Positions 35,459 through 43,909 of a stretch of 64,000 bases of DNA are shown piece after piece; the stretch's first letter is position 1; each line of letters begins with the position of its first letter. The notes under the pieces were generated by a model, which saw nothing but the letters and a program-made list of their open reading frames with translations, made no database searches and was not told where the DNA came from. Source of the stretch: Burkholderiaceae bacterium (GTDB lineage Bacteria; Pseudomonadota; Gammaproteobacteria; Burkholderiales; Burkholderiaceae_B). The DNA is taken from contig JAJOJF010000039.1 of assembly GCA_021208885.1 (NCBI GenBank), forward strand, positions 1-64,000, given 5' to 3'. Made by a program: the position numbers and the translations under genes.

Positions 35459-36742
35459 GTGAGCCAGACTGCTGCCTTGCCACCGTTACAAAGTTCTCCC
35501 GGTCCCTCGGCGCGCGATGATTGGCGCACCATCGGCTTGGTTGGCTCGGCTCACGCAGGCTCGCACTTCTTTCAGCTAGTGATTCCGAGCTTATTCGTGC
35601 CGCTTGGCAGTGCGTTTGGGTTGGACTTTGCTCAACTCGGGCTCTTGATGACGATGTTTTTTGTGGTGTCGGGCTTGGGGCAGGTGGCATCTGGTTTTAT
35701 CGTTGATCGTATCGGTCCGCGCCCCGTACTTTGGTTTGGTATGGCTACATTTGTGGTTTCTGCTGTGTTGTTGGCTACAGCAGGCGGTTACGGCACGCTG
35801 ATGCTCGCAGCCATCGTGGGTGGCATTGGCAACTCAGTGTTTCACCCGGCAGATTTTTCTATTCTGAACCATCGCGTCACGCCAAACCGGCTAGGTCATG
35901 CATTTAGCGCTCACAATCTCACGGGCACGCTAGGATGGGCATTGTCACCGCTGTTTGTGGTTGGCGTTGCCGAATGGCTCGGTTGGCGTGCTGCAGCGTT
36001 TGGTGTGGCCTGTCTGATGGCTGTGATTCTGGCTGGTTTGGTTTGGGGCAAAGACTCACTGTTTGTGCAAGGTTCACGCGATATGCCCAAGCAATCAGCT
36101 AGCCCGGGCGAATCCTCTGGACCCGGGCTGTTGGCCACATTATCGCAACTGCTTGCATCACCAGCCCTTTGGGGTGCCTTTCTTTTCTTTGTCTGTGCCA
36201 CAGTCGCGTTTTCTGCAGTGCAGAATTACACGATTCCACTCATGGGCGAGATTTATGGCATGACGGTAGTCGCTGCTGGTACAGTACTTTCGGGCTATAT
36301 GGCCGGACAGATTCTCGGCATGGTTGCCGGGGGCTTTTTGGTTAATGCCACGTTTAAAAGCGAGCTTGTCGTCTTCGTGTCCTTGATTGCTGCAGCCGCG
36401 GTATTTGTGTTGCTGGCCTCTGGCTGGGTGCCCCTGGCTTTTGCGGCGCTGGCCATGGCACTGGCTGGATTTTTCTCGGGGTTGTCTGCGCCATCGCGTG
36501 ACATGCTGGTTCGCAAGGTGACGCCTAAAAAATCGGTCGGCTCGGTGTATGGCCTGGTCTACTCAGGGCTAGACGTCGGCTCTGCTCTGGGTCCGATCAT
36601 GTTCGGGTTATTGCTCGATGCGGGCATGCGTAGTGGACCTTGGCTAGGTGCGGCTGTCGCATTCGTGGTTGCAGCTTTGCTTGCCAATCAAATTGGGCGC
36701 GCGAGTCGTGGTCCTACTGCTGGGCGCTACGCAACAAGCTAG
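35459..36742 (+). CDS. MFS transporter, fosmidomycin-resistance (Fsr)-like
   Basis: 427-aa major-facilitator exporter with twelve predicted helices. The signatures are the early H-A-G-S-H-F-F-Q-L-V-I-P-S-L segment, G-F-I-V-D-R-I-G-P-R-P as motif A, and N-S-V-F-H-P-A-D-F. It begins with GTG at 35459 behind an ACAGGA ribosome-binding site. Substrate unknown; drug export is by family only. The 3' end overlaps queF tail-to-tail by 29 bases. Confidence 0.85.
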   Translation: MSQTAALPPLQSSPGPSARDDWRTIGLVGSAHAGSHFFQLVIPSLFVPLGSAFGLDFAQLGLLMTMFFVVSGLGQVASGFIVDRIGPRPVLWFGMATFVVSAVLLATAGGYGTLMLAAIVGGIGNSVFHPADFSILNHRVTPNRLGHAFSAHNLTGTLGWALSPLFVVGVAEWLGWRAAAFGVACLMAVILAGLVWGKDSLFVQGSRDMPKQSASPGESSGPGLLATLSQLLASPALWGAFLFFVCATVAFSAVQNYTIPLMGEIYGMTVVAAGTVLSGYMAGQILGMVAGGFLVNATFKSELVVFVSLIAAAAVFVLLASGWVPLAFAALAMALAGFFSGLSAPSRDMLVRKVTPKKSVGSVYGLVYSGLDVGSALGPIMFGLLLDAGMRSGPWLGAAVAFVVAALLANQIGRASRGPTAGRYATS

Positions 36743-37595
36743 GTTCTGGCGTTCCGGGCGTGGCGCGCCAGGGATTGATATCCATTCCGCCTCTACGCGT
36801 GTAGCGGGCGTATATGGATAGTTGCTCGGGCTGGCAACGCGCCGCGATGTCACAAAACATTTGCTCAACGCATTGCTCGTGAAACCCCTGGTGCTGGCGA
36901 AACGACACGATGTAGCGCAGCAGCGCTGCGTGATCGATGGCGCGGCCCCGGTACTCGATATGAACACTGCCCCAGTCAGGCTGCCCGGTCACGGGGCAGT
37001 TTGATTTCAGCAATCGAGAAAACACCGATTCAATGACAACGTTATCCGAGGCGATGGCCAACAGGTCTGCGTTGGGCTCATAGTCGTCGATCACGATGTC
37101 TTGGTCATCAAGGCAGGTGCTTTGTCGTGCAGGCTCCGAGATTGGTTCGTTAACGAACGCATCAGGAGTAATGACCTCAATCTTGATAGAGGATTGGGCA
37201 GCATTCTGAAGGTCAGCGGTGATTCGATCTTGCAACTGTGCGACAGACTCAAACCGCTCGTTGTTCAGGCTGTTCAGGTAGAGCTTGAAGGACTTGGATT
37301 CGATGATAGTGGGGCTAGTCGCAGGTACCCACGCTTTCAAAATAGCCGTGCGTGGCAAGCCTTTGAGATTGAGCCACGAAAGCTCGTAGCCGCGCCATAA
37401 GTCCCAGCCAATAAATGGCAGCCTGCCTGCTGATACGCCAATGGTGTTTCGCCCGAGTGAACGGGAAATGGGATAGAGCAGGGACGCATCATACCGGTCT
37501 GGATAGGCACTTTCTTTGCCTAGCGGCAGTGCCTTGTCATGCGTTGGAAGAGTCGGAGCATTCATGTTTCGAATTGTAGTGTGCCCGAATTTCAT
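36714..37595 (-). CDS. queF: NADPH-dependent 7-cyano-7-deazaguanine reductase
   Basis: Reduces the nitrile of preQ0 to the amine preQ1 in queuosine biosynthesis. It is the long, two-domain type II form (293 aa): the N-terminal half has the QueF motif ESKSFKLYLNSLNNERF, and the C-terminal half has LLKSNCPVTGQPDWG with the catalytic cysteine and a downstream Asp. The start may be 37595 (AAAGG upstream) or the ATG at 37565. Another queuosine gene, queH, occurs at 55 kb. Confidence 0.95.
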   Translation of the reverse strand: MKFGHTTIRNMNAPTLPTHDKALPLGKESAYPDRYDASLLYPISRSLGRNTIGVSAGRLPFIGWDLWRGYELSWLNLKGLPRTAILKAWVPATSPTIIESKSFKLYLNSLNNERFESVAQLQDRITADLQNAAQSSIKIEVITPDAFVNEPISEPARQSTCLDDQDIVIDDYEPNADLLAIASDNVVIESVFSRLLKSNCPVTGQPDWGSVHIEYRGRAIDHAALLRYIVSFRQHQGFHEQCVEQMFCDIAARCQPEQLSIYARYTRRGGMDINPWRATPGTPEPSLLRSAQQ

Positions 37596-37713
37596 TTCGT
37601 GAAACCTTTATTTCATATTGCAAAAAGCGATGATGCGGCGCCGCAAAGTATTATTTCATAAGCATAAAAATCGTTTTATATCATGAAAAAAAAAATACAA
37701 CTATATGTTTTTA

Positions 37714-37744
37714 TTGATTAAAAAATATTGTCTTATATAAGACA
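37714..37744 (+). promoter_or_regulatory. Probable aceA promoter with perfect 16-bp palindromic operator
   Basis: TTGATT (37714-37719), a 16-base spacer and TATAAG (37736-37741) form a plausible promoter. The -10 lies inside the perfect palindrome TGTCTTATATAAGACA (37729-37744), so a dimeric regulator bound here would block transcription. The 250-base gap between queF and aceA is strikingly AT-rich compared with its surroundings. It also holds the short palindrome TGCGGCGCCGCA (37634-37645) and the promoter of queF on the other strand. Confidence 0.55.
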
Positions 37745-37848
37745 TAAGAGCTATTTGCGATGCACAAGACCGGTAGACTTATTTCCAAGCTTCACCGAAT
37801 TCTTTTTTGTTTTTTGACTTTTTGATTGACACCTTCAGGAGATTGGAA

Positions 37849-39156
37849 ATGAACACTCGTGAAACCGCCATCCGTGCCCTGCAGAAAGAATGGGCAGAAA
37901 ACCCCCGCTGGCAAGGCATCAAGCGCGACTACAGCGCTGAGGACGTTGTTCGTCTGCGTGGTTCAACCATGATTGAGCATACGCTGGCTCGTCAGGGCTC
38001 AGAAAAGCTCTGGAACTTGCTTAACACCGAGCCTTTCATCAACACGCTCGGTGCGCTGACGGGCAATCAAGCCATGCAGCAAATCAAGGCTGGGCTAAAG
38101 GGCATCTACCTGTCAGGCTGGCAGGTGGCCGGCGACGCCAACCTCGCTGGCGAGATGTATCCAGATCAGTCGCTTTATCCTGCTAATTCAGTTCCTCAGG
38201 TGGTTCGCCGCATCAACAATGCGCTGCAGCGCTGCGACCAGATTCAGTGGATGGAAGGCAAGAACCCGGGTGACGATGGCTACATTGATTACCTAGCGCC
38301 AATCGTAGCCGACGCCGAAGCCGGTTTCGGTGGCGTTTTGAATGCATTTGAGTTGATGAAGGCCATGATTGACGCCGGTGCCAGTGGCGTTCACTTTGAA
38401 GACCAGTTGGCTTCGGTCAAGAAGTGCGGCCACATGGGCGGCAAGGTCCTTGTTCCTACCCGTGAAGCAGTCAGTAAATTAAGCGCTGCTCGTCTGGCAG
38501 CTGATGTCATGGGTGTGCCAACTGTGTTGCTGGCTCGCACCGATGCTGATGCCGCAGACCTCGTGACAAGCGACATCGATGACAACGATCGTCCGTTTAT
38601 GACGGGTGAGCGTACCGTGGAAGGTTTTTTCCGTACGCGCGCTGGTATCGAACAAGGCATTAGTCGTGGTTTGGCTTACGCGCCCTATGCTGATCTGATC
38701 TGGTGCGAAACTGCGACGCCGAACCTTGAATACGCCCGCAAGTTTGCCGAAGCCATTCACCGTCAGTTCCCAGGCAAACTATTGGCTTACAACTGCTCAC
38801 CATCGTTTAACTGGAAGAAAAACCTCGATGATGGCACGATTGCCAAGTTTCAGCGTGAACTTGGCGCCATGGGCTACAAGTTCCAGTTCATCACGTTGGC
38901 TGGTTTCCACGCACTGAACTACGGTATGTTCGATCTGGCCTACAAGTATGCCCGCGAGAACATGTCGGCGTTTGTTGAGCTGCAACAAAAGGAGTTCGCT
39001 GCTGCTGACCGTGGATTCACCGCCGTGAAACACCAGCGTGAAGTGGGTACGGGCTACTTTGATGCGGTCACCCAGACCATTGAAGGCGGCAAGGCTTCAA
39101 CGACAGCTTTGACTGGCTCGACCGAAGAGGCTCAGTTCGAAGAGGCTCACGCTTAA
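37849..39156 (+). CDS. aceA: Isocitrate lyase
   Basis: 435-aa glyoxylate-cycle enzyme splitting isocitrate into glyoxylate and succinate. The active-site signature K-K-C-G-H-M-G-G-K is in [20 protein letters not shown]; other conserved parts are [20 protein letters not shown] and [14 protein letters not shown] chose ATG 37849 because AGGAGA lies 7 bases upstream and the family starts there; the 14 extra upstream codons are not conserved in character. No malate synthase gene is in the window. Growth on acetate or fatty acids is implied. Confidence 0.96.
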   Translation: MNTRETAIRALQKEWAENPRWQGIKRDYSAEDVVRLRGSTMIEHTLARQGSEKLWNLLNTEPFINTLGALTGNQAMQQIKAGLKGIYLSGWQVAGDANLAGEMYPDQSLYPANSVPQVVRRINNALQRCDQIQWMEGKNPGDDGYIDYLAPIVADAEAGFGGVLNAFELMKAMIDAGASGVHFEDQLASVKKCGHMGGKVLVPTREAVSKLSAARLAADVMGVPTVLLARTDADAADLVTSDIDDNDRPFMTGERTVEGFFRTRAGIEQGISRGLAYAPYADLIWCETATPNLEYARKFAEAIHRQFPGKLLAYNCSPSFNWKKNLDDGTIAKFQRELGAMGYKFQFITLAGFHALNYGMFDLAYKYARENMSAFVELQQKEFAAADRGFTAVKHQREVGTGYFDAVTQTIEGGKASTTALTGSTEEAQFEEAHA

Positions 39157-39207
39157 GCGTCAAGCTTGTTGCAGCATTAACCGACCTTTAGTTAAGGTTG
39201 GAAAACC

Positions 39208-39240
39208 AATCGGCCACCGGCGACGGTGGCCGATTTCATT
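39208..39240 (+). terminator. Hairpin terminator after aceA
   Basis: 11-bp stem AATCGGCCACC / GGTGGCCGATT around a 6-base loop, followed only by a weak T-stretch (TTCATT). Position between aceA and the FNR-controlled cco cluster supports a terminator role. Confidence 0.65.
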
Positions 39241-39253
39241 GCCGCAAACAAAG

Positions 39254-39267
39254 TTGATATAGATCAA
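39254..39267 (+). promoter_or_regulatory. Perfect FNR/Anr box upstream of the ccoI-like gene
   Basis: TTGATATAGATCAA matches TTGAT-N4-ATCAA completely. It lies 36 bases before the ATG of the CcoI-like gene, so the site is close to any transcript start and could activate the whole cco cluster in low oxygen. Confidence 0.8.
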
Positions 39268-39302
39268 GGCCGGGTTTTGATGGCTTGTTTAGTATTTCGG
39301 CT

Positions 39303-40265
39303 ATGCCAAAGTCTATCTTCGCCTTGAATCGCCCTTTGTCTGCTGACGAAATGATGTCACGCAGGCGCACGCTTGTGCGCCTGGGGCTTGCGTGGCTTGC
39401 CATGATGCAGGTCATGATGTTTGCTTTGCCTGGCTATTTACGCCAGGACACTTTCGGGCATGACAACCTTGATGTGCTGGATTGGGCCATTGTTTTGATG
39501 AACTGGACCAGCCTAGCTCTCACTGTTCCTGTCATTCTTTATTCGGCCTGGCCGGTTTGGACTGGCGTAGCCCAAGCATGGCGTGAACGTCACATCACCA
39601 TGGACGTGCCGGTGGCCGTCAGCATGATTGCCGCCTTTGTGCCTAGCGTAATCGCCACATTCACGGGGCACGGAGAAGTCTATTTTGATTCGGTGACGAT
39701 GTTTGTGGCTTTTTTATTGACCGCACGTTTCTTTGAGCTACGGGCGCGTCAATCAGTCGACAGTTCGCGTTATTCGCAGACGTTGGCGCAATTGCGTGAG
39801 CCACTGTTGCGGCATGCTGACAAGGTTGCCATGTGGTTCGTCATTGTTCAGCTGGCCATCGCGTTCATCGTGGCGGCTGTCTGGTGGGTGATAGATCCAG
39901 ACTATGCCCTGCCTGTGATGGTCTCCTTGTTGGTGATGAGCTGCCCCTGTGCGTTATCGATGTCGGCACCCGTGTCGTTGGCTGCTGCAAACGCGACGCT
40001 AGCGGCTTTTCCCGATATGACCAAGAATCAAGCAGACAAGTTATTTGCCGGGACCAGGCGTGTGACCCGTCAAAACCTCTATGGATCGGTCATTTTTCAT
40101 CTGGTTACAACCCCGTTGGCTGCGCTCGGTTTTGTGACGCCTTGGTTAGCCGCATTGGCCATGTTTGTGTCGTCGATTGCCGTGACAGTCAACGCCTGGC
40201 GCCTCTATCGCGAACCTGAGCCAAGTGAACCGGCACCAGATTTCAACAATCTGGCTCGAACCTGA
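39303..40265 (+). CDS. CcoI/FixI-like P-type ATPase membrane domain lacking all catalytic domains
   Basis: 320-aa membrane protein matching only the transmembrane parts of the CcoI copper ATPase of cbb3 oxidase assembly. Visible are the helices around M-D-V-P-V-A-V-S-M (100-108), R-F-F-E-L-R-A-R (142-149) and the metal-channel motif CPC (214-216, in VMSCPCALSMSAPVSLAAANA), then the last helix pair. Missing are the N-terminal metal-binding domain, the actuator domain (no TGES; residues 150-170 bridge the gap) and the whole P/N domain (no DKTG; the gap is at about 235-250). CcoI is usually over 700 aa. The frame is intact, so this looks like a retained, shrunken protein. It cannot hydrolyse ATP. 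It might act as a copper channel or assembly factor; that is inference. Confidence 0.8.
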   Translation: MPKSIFALNRPLSADEMMSRRRTLVRLGLAWLAMMQVMMFALPGYLRQDTFGHDNLDVLDWAIVLMNWTSLALTVPVILYSAWPVWTGVAQAWRERHITMDVPVAVSMIAAFVPSVIATFTGHGEVYFDSVTMFVAFLLTARFFELRARQSVDSSRYSQTLAQLREPLLRHADKVAMWFVIVQLAIAFIVAAVWWVIDPDYALPVMVSLLVMSCPCALSMSAPVSLAAANATLAAFPDMTKNQADKLFAGTRRVTRQNLYGSVIFHLVTTPLAALGFVTPWLAALAMFVSSIAVTVNAWRLYREPEPSEPAPDFNNLART

Positions 40266-40274
40266 AGACTCGTT

Positions 40275-40424
40275 TTGGAAGTCCTTTATTTCCTGTTGCC
40301 ACTGTCTTTGCTGTTCGTCGTGTTGATCGGCGGCGTGCTTTGGTGGGCGGTGTTTTCAGGTCAGTACGATGATCCAGATAAAGCCAGTCGGTCTATTTTG
40401 GAAGATGATGACACCCCAAAATGA
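40275..40424 (+). CDS. ccoS: Cytochrome oxidase maturation protein CcoS, cbb3-type
   Basis: 49-aa protein beginning with TTG at 40275: one N-terminal membrane helix (about residues 3-27), then the conserved W-W-A-V-x-S-G-Q-Y-D-D-P that defines CcoS, and an acidic tail ending DDDTPK. CcoS is needed for insertion of redox cofactors into cbb3 oxidase in Rhodobacter. It follows the CcoI-like gene by 9 bases. Confidence 0.88.
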   Translation: MEVLYFLLPLSLLFVVLIGGVLWWAVFSGQYDDPDKASRSILEDDDTPK

Positions 40425-40430
40425 GACCCC

Positions 40431-40472
40431 TTGATCCAAATCAAAGTCGTAACTGCGATTGATCTGCATCAT
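40431..40472 (+). promoter_or_regulatory. Two FNR/Anr boxes upstream of ccoN
   Basis: TTGATCCAAATCAA (40431-40444) is a perfect box, and TTGATCTGCATCAT (40459-40472) has one mismatch. Their centres are 28 bases apart, in the 92-base gap before ccoN. This suggests a second, independent low-oxygen promoter for the structural genes. Confidence 0.8.
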
Positions 40473-40516
40473 TACATACAAGAATTTCTATCACTAAAAA
40501 TCCGAGGATTTAAACC

Positions 40517-42040
40517 ATGGCTAGCGTACAAGGGACGATGGCAGGTTCGTTTGAACCGACGACGACCTCCGGGTCGTCAACCAGGGCTGCAACCGCCGAG
40601 TCGTTTAACTATAAGGTGGTGCGACAGTTTGCGATCATGACGGTCGTCTGGGGTATTGTCGGCATGGCGGTTGGCGTGCTGATTGCTGCCCAAATGATCT
40701 GGCCGGCACTGAACTTTGATACGCCCTGGCTCACCTTCGGGCGTTTGCGTCCTTTGCATACCAATGCGGTGATATTTGCGTTTGGTGGCTGTGCGCTTTT
40801 TGCTGCATCCTATTATGTGGTGCAACGTACATCGCAGGTGCGTTTGTTCTCAGACAAGCTTGCCGCTTTTACGTTCTGGGGCTGGCAGCTCGTGATTGTC
40901 GGTGCAGCGATTACGTTACCCATGGGCTTTACCAGTAGCAAAGAATACGCTGAGCTCGAGTGGCCGATCGACATTCTAATTACGCTGATCTGGGTGGCAT
41001 ACGCGATCGTGTTTTTTGGCACGATTATCAAGCGGCGGGTCAAGCACATCTATGTCGCCAACTGGTTTTTTGGGGTTTACATCCTTACGATTGCGCTGCT
41101 GCACATCGTCAACAACCTTGAGTTGCCGGTGAGCCTATTGGGATGGAAGTCGTATTCCATCTATGCAGGCGTACAAGATGCCATGACGCAGTGGTGGTAC
41201 GGTCATAACGCCGTGGGATTTTTCCTGACAACGAGCTTTTTGGGCATGATGTATTACTTCATCCCCAAGCAGGCTGAGCGTCCGATCTATTCTTATCGCC
41301 TGTCAATCGTGCACTTCTGGGCCTTGAACTTCACCTACATGTGGGCCGGTCCTCACCACTTGCTCTACACCTCTTTGCCTGACTGGACGCAAGCTTTGGG
41401 CATGGTGTTTTCCTTGATTCTCTTGGCACCATCCTGGGGTGGCATGATCAACGGCATCATGACCTTGTCTGGCGCCTGGTACAAGTTGCGCACTGATCCA
41501 ATCCTGAAGTTTCTGGTTGTGTCACTTTCGTTCTACGGCATGTCGACATTTGAAGGCTCGATGATGTCCATCCGTACCGTTAATGCCCTGTCGCACTACA
41601 CTGACTGGACCATTGGTCACGTGCACTCAGGCGCACTCGGTTGGGTGGCAATGATTACCTTCGGTTCGCTCTATTACCTGATCCCGCGCCTGTGGGGCAA
41701 GGATCGCATGTGGAGCATGCGTCTGGTTGAGGTTCACTTCTGGGTCGCAACCATCGGCGTGGTGTTGTACATCGCCGCCATGTGGATTGCCGGTGTGATG
41801 CAGGGTCTGATGTGGCGTGCAACCGAGCCTGATGGCACGCTGACCTACAGTTTTGTGGAATCGGTCAAGGCCACCTACCCGTTCTATGCAATTCGACTGT
41901 TGGGCGGCACCCTGTACCTCTTTGGTATCTGTCTGATGGCCTACAACGTGTTCAGGACCGTGGTTGGAGCAAAGGCAGTTAATCCCTTGGTCCCGACAGA
42001 GACTGCAGACCCCATCCGTCCGGCCGCTAGTGCTGCTTGA
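40517..42040 (+). CDS. ccoN: cbb3-type cytochrome c oxidase subunit I
   Basis: 507-aa catalytic subunit of the high-affinity terminal oxidase: twelve membrane helices carrying heme b, heme b3 and CuB. Recognisable segments are [11 protein letters not shown] (heme ligand His), [13 protein letters not shown] (CuB ligand and cross-linked Tyr region), [10 protein letters not shown] and [19 protein letters not shown] ribosome-binding site precedes the ATG. It is the first structural gene of the ccoNOQP operon. Confidence 0.97.
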   Translation: MASVQGTMAGSFEPTTTSGSSTRAATAESFNYKVVRQFAIMTVVWGIVGMAVGVLIAAQMIWPALNFDTPWLTFGRLRPLHTNAVIFAFGGCALFAASYYVVQRTSQVRLFSDKLAAFTFWGWQLVIVGAAITLPMGFTSSKEYAELEWPIDILITLIWVAYAIVFFGTIIKRRVKHIYVANWFFGVYILTIALLHIVNNLELPVSLLGWKSYSIYAGVQDAMTQWWYGHNAVGFFLTTSFLGMMYYFIPKQAERPIYSYRLSIVHFWALNFTYMWAGPHHLLYTSLPDWTQALGMVFSLILLAPSWGGMINGIMTLSGAWYKLRTDPILKFLVVSLSFYGMSTFEGSMMSIRTVNALSHYTDWTIGHVHSGALGWVAMITFGSLYYLIPRLWGKDRMWSMRLVEVHFWVATIGVVLYIAAMWIAGVMQGLMWRATEPDGTLTYSFVESVKATYPFYAIRLLGGTLYLFGICLMAYNVFRTVVGAKAVNPLVPTETADPIRPAASAA

Positions 42041-42055
42041 TCTATAGGTATTGAA

Positions 42056-42733
42056 ATGGCTAACGAAAAAAAACCTTTCTTCTCACACGAGACGCTGGAA
42101 AAGAACATCGGTTTGCTGATTGTTTGCAGCATCGTGGTGGTCATGTTTGCAGGCTTGGTGCAAATCGTTCCACTGTTTTTTCAGCACAGCACCACACAGC
42201 CAGCACCAGGCGTCAAACCCTACGAGCCGCTTGAGTTGATCGGGCGCGATCTTTACATCCGCGAAGGCTGCGTGGGCTGTCACTCGCAGCAGGTTCGTAT
42301 GCTGCGCGCCGAAGTGCAACGCTACGGTCCTTATTCCGTGGCTGGGGAGTCAGTCTTTGACCACCCCTTCCTGTGGGGTTCAAAGCGCACGGGTCCGGAT
42401 CTTGCTCGCATCGGTGGGCGCTACTCGGATGAGTGGCATCGGATTCACCTGCGCAATCCACGTGATGTGGTGCCTGAGTCCAACATGCCGAACTATCCTT
42501 GGCTTGCTAAAAAAACAGTCGAAGGTATGAATGTTCAAGAACGCATGATTGCTCTGCGCACGCTAGGTGTGCCATACACCGATGAGCAAATCGAACAGGC
42601 GCCCCAAGCGCTGGTAGGCAAGACTGAGGAAGATGCCGTGGTCGCATACCTGCAAAGTTTGGGTGTTGGTGTTCGTAATGCAGCAATGCAGCGTCAAGCA
42701 GCCGTTCCCAACGAGCAGAAGGCGGAGAACTGA
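42056..42733 (+). CDS. ccoO: cbb3-type cytochrome c oxidase subunit II (monoheme)
   Basis: 225-aa membrane-anchored c-type cytochrome that passes electrons to CcoN. One N-terminal helix (about residues 17-41) is followed by the heme motif CVGCH at 72-76 and the distal methionine region ([10 protein letters not shown]). It lies 15 bases after ccoN. Confidence 0.97.
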   Translation: MANEKKPFFSHETLEKNIGLLIVCSIVVVMFAGLVQIVPLFFQHSTTQPAPGVKPYEPLELIGRDLYIREGCVGCHSQQVRMLRAEVQRYGPYSVAGESVFDHPFLWGSKRTGPDLARIGGRYSDEWHRIHLRNPRDVVPESNMPNYPWLAKKTVEGMNVQERMIALRTLGVPYTDEQIEQAPQALVGKTEEDAVVAYLQSLGVGVRNAAMQRQAAVPNEQKAEN

Positions 42734-42734
42734 G

Positions 42735-42929
42735 ATGGGTATGCTAAATGCAATAGGCACCGTCTTGGCCATGGTGGTTTTTTTTGGAATCGTCTGGTGG
42801 GCATTTTCGCCGGGGCGCAAGAAAGCGAACGAAGAAGCAGCCAATCTGCCGTTTGAGTTGCCTGATGAGGGCAGGCCAGTTGAGCAGAAAAAAATGGTGA
42901 GGTTAAATAATCATGAGCGATTTCGATAG
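42735..42929 (+). CDS. ccoQ: cbb3-type cytochrome oxidase subunit IV (CcoQ)
   Basis: 64-aa protein with one membrane helix (AIGTVLAMVVFFGIVWWAFS) followed by P-G-R-K-K, typical of CcoQ/FixQ, then an acidic tail. CcoQ stabilises the oxidase, especially against oxygen. The start is the ATG at 42735 with GGAG upstream; the ATG at 42741 is an alternative. It overlaps ccoP by 17 bases. Confidence 0.9.
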   Translation: MGMLNAIGTVLAMVVFFGIVWWAFSPGRKKANEEAANLPFELPDEGRPVEQKKMVRLNNHERFR

Positions 42930-43863
42930 TGGAGTCTGGAGCTGGTGGATCGCCGGCGTTACGTTAATTGGTATTGTCTGGTGTGTGTGGTTGCTCAACA
43001 GCCAGAAAAAGTACTTAAAAAACAGCAAAGAAGAAGAGGTGACCGATACCGGCCATGTTTGGGACGGCAATCTGCGTGAGCTGAACAACCCAATTCCGCG
43101 CTGGTGGATTGTGATGTACATCGGCTTTTGTGCATTTGGCCTGGGATACTTGGTTTTGTTCCCTGGCTTGGGTGGCTATCCGGGTTTGTTGAATTACACC
43201 TCGGCAGATGAAGTTGAACGTGCCCAAGAACAGCACCTGGCCTCTGTTCGTCCACTTTATGCAAAGTTTGATGAGATGACGATTCAGCAAATTGCTGCGA
43301 ATCCTGAAGCACAGCAAATAGGCCAGCGCTTGTTTTTGAATAACTGTGCTCAATGTCATGGCTCAGACGCCAAGGGCAGCCCGAGTTTCCCTAACTTGGT
43401 TGAGGGTGACTCGCAGTGGGGCAGAACGCCAGAAGCTATTGAGCACACCATCGTCAACGGCCGCCACGGCATCATGCCAGCCTTTACCGGTGTGATTGAT
43501 TCGCCGGCAGCCGCTGACACGGCGCAGTATGTTCGATCACTGTCTGGTTTGGCGCACAACCAGTTGGCTGCGATCAAGGGTCAACGTACCTACATGGCTC
43601 AGTGCGCAGCCTGCCACGGTGCCGATGGCAAAGGCAACAAAATGCTCGGTGCGCCTAACTTGACCGATGGTGTCTGGCTTTATGGCAGCTCGGAAGAGCG
43701 CATCGTTGAAGCGATCATGAAAGGCCGTAACAATCAGATGCCGCCTCAAGGCGGGCACCTGACGCCCGAGCAGGTACGTATGTTGACAGCCTGGGTATGG
43801 GGTTTGTCGAACAGCCGTCCTGAGCAGGTTGCGTCAAATCAACAGGATGGACAGGCAAAGTAA
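42913..43863 (+). CDS. ccoP: cbb3-type cytochrome c oxidase subunit III (diheme)
   Basis: 316-aa diheme cytochrome receiving electrons from soluble or membrane cytochromes c. Two membrane helices lie in the N-terminal 90 residues (the long, FixP_N-type arrangement with N-P-I-P-R-W-W between them). Two heme motifs follow: CAQCH at 145-149 and CAACH at 231-235, with methionine ligands in G-I-M-P-A-F and N-Q-M-P-P-Q. Confidence 0.97.
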   Translation: MSDFDSGVWSWWIAGVTLIGIVWCVWLLNSQKKYLKNSKEEEVTDTGHVWDGNLRELNNPIPRWWIVMYIGFCAFGLGYLVLFPGLGGYPGLLNYTSADEVERAQEQHLASVRPLYAKFDEMTIQQIAANPEAQQIGQRLFLNNCAQCHGSDAKGSPSFPNLVEGDSQWGRTPEAIEHTIVNGRHGIMPAFTGVIDSPAAADTAQYVRSLSGLAHNQLAAIKGQRTYMAQCAACHGADGKGNKMLGAPNLTDGVWLYGSSEERIVEAIMKGRNNQMPPQGGHLTPEQVRMLTAWVWGLSNSRPEQVASNQQDGQAK

Positions 43864-43909
43864 CTACGATACGTCGATTGTTTGCTTTGTCATATTGAGG
43901 TAGTTTGGC

